Positions 11,809-51,561 of a DNA stretch of 64,000 bases are shown piece after piece. Both the position numbers and the translations under genes were made by a program. Each line of letters begins with the position of its first letter. The stretch's first letter is position 1. The stretch is taken from assembly GCA_018398805.1 (NCBI GenBank), contig JAGFBZ010001895.1, positions 3,417,501 to 3,481,500 of the forward strand, given 5' to 3'. The notes below the pieces were generated by a model. That model saw only the letters and a list, made by a program, of their open reading frames with translations, did not search any database and was not told where the DNA came from. The DNA comes from Hirundichthys speculiger (Eukaryota > Chordata > Actinopteri > Beloniformes > Exocoetidae).

Positions 11809-12813
11809 GTATTTACTACTTTATTCCCAAAATTTTAGCCCCCAACAGCTTTACCAGCTTTAATACGGGTCAGTCCTGCATGTGTGTCAGATTAGTGGCA
11901 GCGCGAGACTGTTTTGTTTTTACAACCGCGCTTGATAGCTTTCGGTTTTAGCTCATTGTAAAGAGAAGGAGTTGTCCTAGTTATGCCCATGAAAATAACG
12001 CGTGATAAACCTCACTACTAGATTACTGATATACATCAAAAGTAAGAGCAGAACGCGCGTCATTTGGCGCAGCAAATATAGCAGACAACAGTGCGTGGTC
12101 GTGATGCTAACTGGGTCGCGTGTGTGTGAAGTCTGCAGAGCCACTGCAGCAGCAGCTTCTACATTGTTGCAGTCTGTGAAGCGTGAACAGTTCTATTAAA
12201 CTTTACGACTGTTATTACCAACCACACAAGATTAATCTAATGACACGTTCACCAACTGTTATTTTTTTTTAATTGCTGATGTGGTCAAACGCTAGCCAGT
12301 TGTAAGCATTAAAAATATTGATAATCACGAGTGTTTTGCTGTTTTTTTCTGACATACGTCTGTCTTATATTTCATACTGACACTTAAGAAAGTCCTATAT
12401 TTTGTGATTACTGACAGTTCTGTGATGATTTAAATAATTGCGGGGTATGCTTTCTCTATCTAAAATATTTAATAAGTATGGGATCTGTGGTACAGATGCA
12501 CACAATTTAGGAGGTACTGGGTTCTCTCTACCTTTTTTTTTTTTTAATTTTTTAAATTTTTGCATGCAATATTTCATTGCATACAAATGTTTCAGCCAAA
12601 ACCCTTGCTTTTACTGTAGGTCTCATTAAGGTCATTGTAATATCAATATCTGTTGTGATAGCTTTTCCCCTTATAAATTGAGAACTTTGTTTCTATCCTC
12701 AGTGGTTTAGTTCTGTGCTGTCATCTGTACTTGCTTAAATAATTTCTATCCGTCCAGATGTCTTGCCTAACAAGTCCTCATCTTTCATTATTTAAGAAAA
12801 AAAAATTGTAGGC

Positions 12814-21864
<9,051 letters not shown>

Positions 21865-22021
21865 GAAACGTGTGTTCGCTTTAGGCTACTGTGCCTTATT
21901 TACGAGCACCTTGGACTCTCATCCTCCTGATATTTTGTGTCTTTTGATACTTGTAAAATGCATATATTTGACTTTTCTATGTTTTGTATTATTAATTACA
22001 TGATGTGTTGTCTTTTTGTAA

Positions 22022-22027
22022 AATAAA
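22022..22027 (+). terminator. pold1: pold1 polyadenylation signal
   Basis: An AATAAA hexamer lies about 160 bp after the pold1 stop codon and is followed by a T-rich stretch (22038-22048), a typical short vertebrate 3' end. Confidence 0.6.
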
Positions 22028-22049
22028 GTTATAGGTGTTTTTTTTTCTT

Positions 22050-24617
22050 GGCTGTCTTATATGGTCATTGATTAAAGGGAAATTATTGAAAAAAAGGAAA
22101 ACATCACATTGGACCATGTACATACAAGATGGTGAACCACAAGATTTTACAATGTTGCACTACTGTTTCAGTTTTTTACGTCTGTAGATTCGCTAGTTCT
22201 TTCAACAATGTAAAAGTGCGAACTTGCAGAGGTTAAGAGGAATTGATCATCTCTGACCTCAAACCACATCCCTTCCTCTTTTCTTTTTCTGTTCGCTGCT
22301 AAATCTACTGTAACTGTTAACTTAAATGAGTAACACAAACTATACACTGATTTATTTGTAATTTACACTGATTAAAACCTTTAGACTTTATTATGAAAAG
22401 CTTTGCTTTATATAAGCTTATGCAGTATCACATTTACTTCTGACCAGTTCTGTGACAGTTTGTGTGAAAATGTCACACTTCCTGAGCACTGGTATCATCA
22501 TCATCATCATGCAATGTTACATCAGGGAAGGAAGAAAAAAATATTGTCAGGCATTCATTTCTTGAGTATTATTTATTAGCTTAAGCTTTTTAGCCTTGAC
22601 ATGATCAACTCAAAAGATAATACTTCATTTCATCTTCAGCTCTTCTTACTCTGTTGTCACTCTAGGACAGGATTCGTCAGACCAATTGCCATTTTTTCAG
22701 TACAGCAGTCCAATATTTAGGTTCCTGTTTGAATTGAAGTCATTTTCATTTAGCTTCACTGACAAGTAGTTCCCTTTAAGGCAATACATCTTTTTAGTCC
22801 TTTTGTGTACTTTTCAGATTATCCTTATTAGAATGCCTAGTTTCACAATTAAACATTGCTATGAGATCAACTTGAACATTTGGGGAAATCAAGCAGAAGA
22901 AAATCAAGTGACCTCTGATCACAATAATTCAAGATATTTTACAACCATATATATTTTAAGAGGCTACCTCACTTTTCATTTAGGTTTTAATGTGTCAAGA
23001 CAGATCTGACCTAATTTTAATAGTTTTTTTTTAATAGTACTTTTTATCCCATCTTAAATGGTATATTTTCCACAATGACAAAATGCATCTGCTGGCATGG
23101 TTAATAAGAGGCCCTTGCTACATCTATTAAATAACTTTTTGCCAGCTTTAACACAATATCTGGAGCTTGTACATATGGAGGCTCTTAAACTCTTTTTTTA
23201 TTTACATCCTGGTAGTGGCTTTTTCTCAGTCATGGAGTGTGTCTAATAAATTATGTCCAACATAAGATTTAGTGTAAATACATCAATTTGCTTACTTTAT
23301 GGTTTGTGTGCACATCCTGCAAATCTTAAGCAATATTAACCTCTGAAAAACTCCACAAAAGTAACAGTTCACCTTGGATCAACAAAACATGTCAAGCTGA
23401 AGTTTATTTGTTCAATATCGAGTGCATCACAGATTCTACATAGTTGTGAGACACAGCTTAAATAAAAGTTTAAAGCATTTTATAAATAGACACTCCAAAC
23501 ACTTTTTTTTTTTAGTAATGGGTATTACAGCAGATATGAAAGTGTATGAAGCCTCCTGGTTAACGGGATGAAATTTAACTGAAGTTCATTTACTGAAATT
23601 AAGACAATTTTAGTAACTATACATACAGCACTTTATTACAAATGCTCGTTCTTACACGGGGGAAATGCCTTTCTTGGTTCTATAAAAATAGAAAAATAGC
23701 AACCTATTATATTTAGGGCAGAAATTACCAAAGGGGTTGAACAGTGATATGTGGAAGAAAAGAAAAAGAAAAAAACATCTTATCATCCAGCATAACACGC
23801 AATCTGACAACATTGTTTAACACTGGCTTCGACACAGTTGCTGTTTATGTTCCACATAGCACCGCAGATATTTTCTTGAACCACATGCTGTTATATGGTG
23901 TAACAAACAGTGCTCTTGGCACAGTGAGCTGTATCAGAAACCCACACAGACTGATGTGAAAACTGCATTACAGCATTAAAGGGGAGGGTGGAATACAGTG
24001 ACTGGACACAATCAACTGCAGATGTGCCACCTCAAACATTGAGTTGATGGAAAATGGACAGAAGCATCAGATTACTGATACAGCTCTGTGATGACTCAGT
24101 GCCTGATAGTCATTCCTGAGTAAGTTTTACAGTGGCACAAATATTAAGCTCCATTACAGAAATAACAGGAAATGAATAAAGTGCACCAGGCGGGGGGAGG
24201 TCTGGAACCATTTTTGAAATTTTAATGTATATATATATATATATATATGTGTAGTTCCAGAGGCTACGACAATGTAATAAAAAGACCTATCTAAATGTCC
24301 CATGATTTTCAGCAATATTCTCAGTGAAATGTTTTCATAGGAGGGGAAAAAATTAAAGTAGCCAAGCCATTTGCTCTCTCATAAGTGAAGTACTGAGTTT
24401 TTACATGAAATATTAAATATCTGAACAGAGTTCATTATCTGTTGTGACTGTGCAAAGTTCAGTTATGAGCAATTTAGACTGAATTTCTTTTCGAGGAAGC
24501 AGACACTGCACATAGATGAGTAAGTGACAAATCTTGTGGCAACATGCCGTTAGTGGAGCTCCATGGTGACGGGAGGGGCAGTGACAAGTGATCTCAGGGA
24601 TGCTGACTGCGTAGTTA
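22050..24617 (-). other. Convergent 3' region of pold1 and ras; probable ras 3'UTR
   Basis: No conserved coding sequence was found. Much of the stretch is probably the ras 3'UTR, since vertebrate Ras genes often have long ones. Several minus-strand AATAAA signals (TTTATT on plus, e.g. near 22388, 23404 and 23632) could end it. A short TA repeat lies at 24226-24249. The exact end is not resolvable. Confidence 0.4.
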
Positions 24618-27500
24618 CTATAGTAAAACACAACGTCTCTGAGCGTTCTTCTTGCTTTTCTTGTTGCTGCGATTGGTCTCCTTGTATCTTCTGATCTCCC
24701 GCACTAGCGAATAGAAAGCTTCCTCCACACCCTATGAGAAAGAAAATTGTGAAATGGAGGCCACGCTGAAAAGAACTGCATCAAGAATTAGGTAATCAAG
24801 GGTTTAGTGTTTAATCACTAAAGCGTGCTCATGCATGAACTGATACAAGCAAAATACAGATGTTACCATACTTGTCTAGTTTTGGCAGAGGTCTCGACAA
24901 ACGGCACTCCATAGCTTCGTGCCAGCTCCTGTGCTTGTCGTGTCTCCACTGTGCGGCTATTCAGGTCACTCTTGTTTCCCACCAGCACCATGGGAACATT
25001 GTCACTGTCCTTCACCCTGTTGATCTGTTCCCTGAGATGAAGACAGATGCAACAAGTCCTTAAATACTGAAGGTGAGCAGATGGTTACAGTTACTGATCT
25101 GAGTCAGCTCATTACTTGCCCATGAGATTAGCATGTAGATAACCTTCTACTTCGCTCACACCCCATGCAGTGTCAGATTTGGGGTATAAAATGGATATAC
25201 ATTCAATACCAAGTCAGGTGAGGTGACAAGAACAGACATACCTGAATTCCCATGGCTTTTTGTCTGTTTAGCACACACATGTGTGCAACATGTGTGTAGG
25301 TAGATGACACAAAAGGTCAAAAGGGTGTCATGCTGAGTTATGAATACCAGCAGAGAAATGCATCCTGTCATGGAAATACACACAGCTAAAATGAAAACTA
25401 TCCGACAATTTAATCCCTTAAAGAGGCCAAATTATGTTAATTTCCTGCCATCTCATTTTGGCATTTCTGTAGTAGCTCTGCATGTTGCATATCTCCCAAA
25501 GGCTGGAATTATTTCAGACTAACAAAGGCTGACAATTACAAGGAGACTCTCTTCTGGGAAATGAGACTATTCTGCCACAGCAGACATTGGTGTCTCCAAG
25601 CGTCTTTGGACTGGTTAAATTCCTGAATAAAACGTGTACTGCCTGGGGACCCTGACCTTAAAAGGAAAATATGCTCCATCTTATGACAGAGACAGTGATC
25701 TTACAAATCTCATTTCTTGTCCATTATGCAAACGGGCTCTGCTACAAGATACGTATACTTTTTTTTCCTGTCTAAGAACCTCCAGTCTCATGTAAGGTAA
25801 TTTCATCTTAAAGCATTTTAGATAACTCAGAAAACAAGGAGAAGCATAATATGGGCCACTTAAGTGATGGCTTCAGTGTGATATTCTTTGCTGGGTTAAC
25901 TGAAGATAACAAAAGGATCAGAGTTCTATAATTTGTAAAACTTTAAGCTGTAAATGAAAATGATTAGTATTTTTTTCCAGAGCATTTCAGATAACTAGAC
26001 AAGTGCTGTACAAAGAACATTCAAGGTCCAGCAGTTTTTGTTTTAATGTGTGGGTTCTCACAAGGACAGGTTGCATTTGTTGCCAGACATGCAGACCTCA
26101 ACAAAACCAGTCTTCTCTTTGTATCTTTTTCTCAAACATCAGTCTTTGTTGTCCTCTGAAGCCAAATCTCACCAATAAAATAGCAGTGTCTTCTTCCATT
26201 TTGCCTAAATCACATCTCCTGGTCCCACATGGTCTCACAAATCTTTTCTGTTGTTGATTCTAATCAAACATGCTGACACATATGTGGTGCATATGTGCCA
26301 TTTCAAAAGACGGTCACATTCACAAGTCTGATGTGACATACTTGTTAACAGTTCAAAGGGATCTTTGCCAAATCAGAACTGAATAACGTGGATGGTAGTG
26401 TGAACTAGCAGTTTCACTCCACTACATATGCAGATCTTTGTCTGCTTTTTCATAGCAAAGTAAAAATAAAGAGCCAAAAACAGCACACCAACACAGCCAA
26501 GAGTAGCCCACACCTCAGATTATCCCACATATTTCTGAGAGAGTGCTGAAGGGGCAGCAACACGCCATTACATGTGGACATGTTTGCAAAGCACCCACGC
26601 ACAGCAGTTGCAGTAATATGTTCAAACTCTAAACTGGACAGGTTCCATTATTTGCATACCAACCACTCACCAAAATGTCAAACAGAGACTGAGCTTGAAG
26701 GAATGTAATATCTGTAAGCAGAATAATGAAGTCACCGTTACCGTAAGGGTGAAGCACTACTTGATGGACTAGAACAAGGTAAACATATAGATAAATCTAA
26801 ACATCACATATTTTTTCAGTTAAATAATGTCCAATGGCCCCATTGTAACCACATGCAGCAGATGTGTTACAGATAAGGTGTACAGTTCCTGCTAGTCAGG
26901 AAATAGCTGCACTGTTTAGTACTCTGCATGCTGATGCATATATGGTGGAAACAAGCAGGTCTTTGATAGTTTAATTTTTTTTTTTCCACTGGTGCTTTAT
27001 AGCAGTCTGATCTAATGTGTGCCTGCAAGCCACATCATACCTGTAAAGATGAACGTCCTCAAATGACTTGCCGCTGTTGATGGCAAACACACAAAGGAAA
27101 CCCTCTCCTGTCCTCATATACTGGTCCCTCATGGCACTGTACTCCTCCTGACCTGCAGTGTCCAGGATGTCCAACAGACACGTCTCTCCATCGATCACTA
27201 CCTGTTTTCTGTACGAGTCCTGCAAGAAGACATAAACATGTTCACACAAACATCTGCTAGGGAGTGGATTGCATCACTGGGATTGCAGCACTTCGAGAGT
27301 CACACGACTGCATTGTGTTACAAGACCTTCATTAATTGAAACATAAAACTGACCAGACAGTATAAGAAAAAGACAGTGTCTTTTCTTACCTCGATAGTTG
27401 GATCATACTCGTCCACGAAGTGATTCTGGATGAGCTGAATTGTTAAGGCGCTCTTTCCCACACCGCCAGCTCCAACCACCACAAGTTTGTATTCAGTCAT
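24618..27500 (-). CDS. Classical Ras GTPase (H/K/N-Ras type) with CVLL tail
   Basis: Membrane-anchored GTP switch for growth-factor signalling. Four coding exons (27500-27390, 27219-27041, 25031-24872, 24731-24618) of 111, 179, 160 and 114 bp have the intron positions and phases of vertebrate HRAS/KRAS/NRAS and give 187 aa. It starts [17 protein letters not shown] with Gly12/Gly13 normal. Switch I (YDPTIEDSY), [11 protein letters not shown] with Gln61, and ETSAK are intact. NKSD replaces the usual NKCD, so Cys118 is Ser. [11 protein letters not shown] and [16 protein letters not shown] look closest to HRAS. The hypervariable tail [21 protein letters not shown] is basic, has no cysteine besides the CAAX one and ends in Leu, so geranylgeranylation without palmitoylation is expected. 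It lacks the N-terminal extension of RRAS. Best read as a separate Ras paralogue; orthology is inferred. Confidence 0.92.
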
Positions 27501-27764
27501 GCCTGAAACAGAGCAAATCAACAGGTGGACGTCGTTGTTAAAAGGCGTGATTTCGTAATCCCATTAGCCAAGAATCAGGTGATCGTTAATAGATCTGCCC
27601 ATCTGCTCTCTTCCTCTCTAAAATGACATGAAGAGAGACTGACCCCGATTTATCCTCAGGGTGTAGTTGTTTGAATGTTAGTCAAGTCGTTTTGTTATTC
27701 GACGACAATTAGGCCTGATAGTTAAAAAAAGAAAAAGGAAAAAAAGAGACACACAAGGGCTTAC

Positions 27765-28020
27765 CTGAGGTGGAACTTGTAAGGCTGTGAGGTTATAGCT
27801 GACGTTACAACAGACAACTGTATTAGCTCGCTACATAACGTTAGCAAGATTTCCTTGTTCAGAACACTTGCAGAGATAGTCAAGTATTTGACCGCGACTT
27901 CTCTGTCAGACAAAAATAACGATGGAAAGTATGAGCAAGATAACTTAATCTGACAGACAAAATTCTTTCTTCGAGTTAAACAAATTACAAGCACGAACTG
28001 GTAAAAGCACCCACTTTCCC
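27765..28020 (-). other. Noncoding first exon and promoter area of the ras gene
   Basis: A donor CCACCTCAG|GTAAGC on the minus strand (exon end 27765) pairs with the acceptor TTTCAG|GC just before the ATG (exon edge 27502). That gives a 262-bp 5'UTR intron. The upstream part includes TTACGTCA near 28050 and ATTGG/CCAAT words at 28070-28170. The transcription start is not resolved. Confidence 0.5.
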
Positions 28021-28778
28021 TTAGCAGTTAATTCTCCAAATGACGCCTTTTTACGTCAATTACTTTGTCAAACAACCAATAAAAGGACGACTTGCAAAAC
28101 AGACGTGTCGTTAGTCCAATAGCAAGTGGAGTCTTAGTTAAAATCCCGCCCACATGTGTTGATCACATCCAATTATCAACAGGCATTGTTTTAATTGGGC
28201 GCGGCCTCTGTCTCGCGGACAGTTTTTTAATAACTTTATTGGGTAAAGAGACACACTGAGGAATACAGTCTTAGTAAATACATAATTATTTATCTTATAA
28301 CTACCAACACTTGTATGACAAGCTACTTTAATGTTTGAAAAGATTTATTTTCAACACTGTGGAGATTTGAAAGCCAAAAACGCCTGTGAAAAAACACGTC
28401 CTTCCAAAAATCTCTACGTGTTTAATTAGAAAAGTTCTTAACGGAATTTAACGATGGTCATGTATTTGTTTAAATGTTTTCATAGTTCATTATACAAATC
28501 AATCAATATCCCAGGAATAGTAATTAATGTGGCCATATTAATTATAAATTGAGAAAGAGAGAGGGAGGGATGATTACAATATAATAATGTATAAATTATC
28601 TGTAATAATCTTTAACCAAAGATTAAAATGTAGGGTAGATTTAGGTTAATTAATTGACAATAAATAATAGGTAAAAGGCAGAAATATATATTTTGTTTAT
28701 ATTCACTGCTTTCTACGTATGAGAACAACATCAAACAAAAACAACGTTTTAATTTAAAAACCTAAACTGTATACAAAG

Positions 28779-29132
28779 AGGCCATGGCATGGCTTGGTGG
28801 TTAGCAAGAAGCAAGAAGGTTCCTGGTTCAAATCTCGGCAGGGCCCTTTCTCTGTTTGCATGTTCTCCCCGTGTTTGTATGGGTTTCCTCCAGGTACTCC
28901 AGCTTCCTCCCACAGTCCATAGACATGCATGTCAGGTTATATGGTGGTTCTAAATTGCTCATAGGAGTGATTGTGAGTGTGTGTGGTTGTTTGTCTATAT
29001 GTGACCCTGCGATGGACTGGTGACCTGTCCAGGTTGTACCCCTGCCATTCGCCCAAAGAGCTGGGATAGGCTCCAGTAGATCCCCGTGACCCTGGATAGG
29101 ATTAAGCGGGCATAGATAATGGATGGATGGAT
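28779..29132 (+). mobile_element. tRNA-derived SINE with L2-type tail
   Basis: The head carries an A box (TGGCTTGGTGGTTAGCA) and a B box (GGTTCAAATCTC), so it is tRNA-like. The body, with GCATGTTCTCCCCGTG, GGGTTTCCTCC and CCTCCCACAGTCCA and ending in GCTGGGATAGGCTCCAG, is the well-known 3' end shared by fish L2 LINEs and their SINEs. It finishes in (GGAT)n. Ten-base flanks GTATACAAAG (28769) and GTATTCAAAG (29133) look like a target duplication with one mismatch. Confidence 0.8.
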
Positions 29133-29291
29133 GTATTCAAAGTGTAGCCTCCCTGTATTATGAATCTTTACCGCCCTCTTGTGGTCAAATTAATTTACTG
29201 CAGTATTTAAAATAAAAATCCAGTATGACATCAAGTCGTCATAAAATTCTCCCACTTCTGATTCTGAATTCAGATAAGATGTGTAAGATGC

Positions 29292-49290
<19,999 letters not shown>

Positions 49291-49440
49291 CCTGTCAGCT
49301 CCTTGACCCGGCCGGTGTGCTGATGTCCCGCGCGCCCTCCTGTCCTGCCTGAGCGCGCACTCTTCTCTTCTCTCTCTCCGAGTCTCTCTCTCATCCCTCC
49401 CTACCCACACCAGCGCACACTTTACTTTCACATGGGCCCA
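49291..49440 (-). promoter_or_regulatory. slc17a7: slc17a7 5'UTR and promoter-proximal area
   Basis: The sequence upstream of the VGLUT1 start codon is GC- and CpG-rich (GGGCGCGCGGGACATCAG, CGGCCGGGTCAAGG) with a purine-rich tract beyond. That suits a 5'UTR next to a CpG promoter. The start codon is the first ATG after this tract and begins the VGLUT-like N-terminus. Confidence 0.5.
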
Positions 49441-51561
49441 GACAGGTGTAAGCCCTTTACCTTCTCTGTAGGTCCATGCAGCGTTTGGCCTCTTTTGTTA
49501 GAAATAATTATTTGTGTCTCTGTGTTAGCGGGGTCACATGTGGAAGGATTTTAATTATTCAGGTCAAAATCTACAATCCATTAGACTACTCTGATCAGAC
49601 CAGATTGGTTTTGTCATGACTCGCTGACACTGCTGTGAAAACAAGAGATTATATGTTTTCTATTTTAGCAAAAGTGGTATTTTTACGCTTTTAGACGTTT
49701 TTAGCACATGTTGCTCAGGTTTGTCAAGAGGAGTTTGGTCAGGGTGCAATGTGTGATAAATTTATAATGCACTTTTGAAGGACACATTCACTGTCACATT
49801 TGCTCAGGAAGCCTAACATCTGCTGCAAGATTAATTGCATAAATATATCTGACTTTTTTTTTTTTTTTTTTAAAGAAGACTTTTTCCCTGACTGTAGCAG
49901 TAACAATTAGTATGCAGAGAATAGTTAAAAAAAAAAAAAAAAAAAAAACAGGTTTGGTGAGTTGATGAGGATAGGTGAATAATGGAGAACAAGGGTAAAA
50001 TGTAGAGCAAAAAGGAGGAGGTTGTGGGATTTTTTTTCCACTCATCAATCATCATGGGGGGTGTGAGATCCCTGAGAGCTGGGGTGGAGGAGCTTGTAGC
50101 ACCATCAGCAGGAGAATCATATTTTTCAAGATGTGGCTGCCTTGACTCCAACATGTATTTACATGGATTTTGGATGATACATGGTGGATCTAAGACCGCA
50201 GACAGATTGACGATGTGGGGCAGTGATGCTACTGTCCTGCTGTAGACATGTGACTGTGGAGGAGCACCTCTGCACCGCAGATGTTAAATAGTTCAACAGT
50301 CAGGCTGTAACTTTTCATCCATGCGGTCCGCTGAGAGAGTTCTCCTGTGTTACCTACCTATGCTGCATGTGATGTCATCACTACAGTTACTGCCAGGAAA
50401 CAGACACAACTCCTCTGGAGATTCCAACCACCCCTATCTGATAATTTCAGACTTCATGCTTGTTTTGATTTGTTACTTTTTTAAAGTACTCTCCAAAGTA
50501 ATTTACATGGCAAAAGTTCCCTTTGAAGATTAAAAAGGTATCATGAAATTAAATTATATTGAATTAAATTCTCTTTAAACTGGTGCCAAAAGGAAATTTC
50601 TAACACATTTCATGAAAACTGATACTGACTAAAATATCATTTCCATGTCTTATCCATCACTCAAATCAAAATCAAAATGATCAAAACTAAATCAACTCCC
50701 ATGTTTACAACAAATCCCCCAACAATATTTACATTATTTGACCATTTCTTGGTCATTAAACATGATGATGAATAAAAGAGGTGTATAAAATCTGAGGGTA
50801 TAGTCATAAATAACAGGGTCAGACTGCTGCCATCTAGAGGTTTATTCAAGTTGCCATCCTGCACTGTACAAAACTGATAACACATTAACTGTGTAAAATA
50901 TTCAATATTATTTTGTGAGGTAAAATTATACAAATATAAAAGTATTCTATTGTCACACATTTACCCCAAACCCGATTCACAGAAATATCCACACACATAG
51001 ATACACAAACCCAGCACACTTTCTCAAGGTAGAATGTCTTCATGCAAATTGAAACATGTTTAGCGAAAAAAATTGTTTTCATAAAGCTCATTTCCTCAGA
51101 GGCTGCATTACACAATTCACCGCTCACATAACTCCCACATGAAGTTGGACAAACCCGATCTGACAAGTTCTTGGCTGTCATTTTTCTTACATAAAACCTT
51201 TCATACAGTCTCTGTTTCAACAAATATAGTAGTGCATTTGTGCAATTCCAAGTGTTTTTATTTTCTGAGGAGCATATACTTGGTTCAGAAAGCCAATGGA
51301 TGGAGCTACAAGGAGGAGGTGTTATTACTGGTGATGTCTCACCAGTTACATAAAGCGGTTAAAATAAACTTTGGCTCTTCAGAAACTTAGTGTTTGCTGA
51401 ATAAAAAGATATACTCCTTCTGTTAAAGAAAAAAGAAAAAGAAGAAAAATGCCTTTAATGACAGTTCACACTTGAATATGTATTCTCTCATGATTTTTTG
51501 TTTTTCCGCCGAGGTTCAAAACGTTGTACCTTTCATAAACAAAAGCCCTCAAAAAGTCCTT
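49441..51561. other. Intergenic stretch between slc17a7 and slc6a16
   Basis: No gene recognised. A poly-T run (49855-49871) and a 21-base poly-A run (49928-49948) flank a 56-bp segment, perhaps the scar of a small retroposed copy. The right end should include the slc6a16 3'UTR. Confidence 0.4.

Noticed and set aside
24618..27500. The Ras gene as the RRAS orthologue, because RRAS sits at 19q13 and also ends CVLL
   Set aside because: It lacks the N-terminal extension and the RRAS-specific core residues, and has the HRAS-type core starting [10 protein letters not shown].
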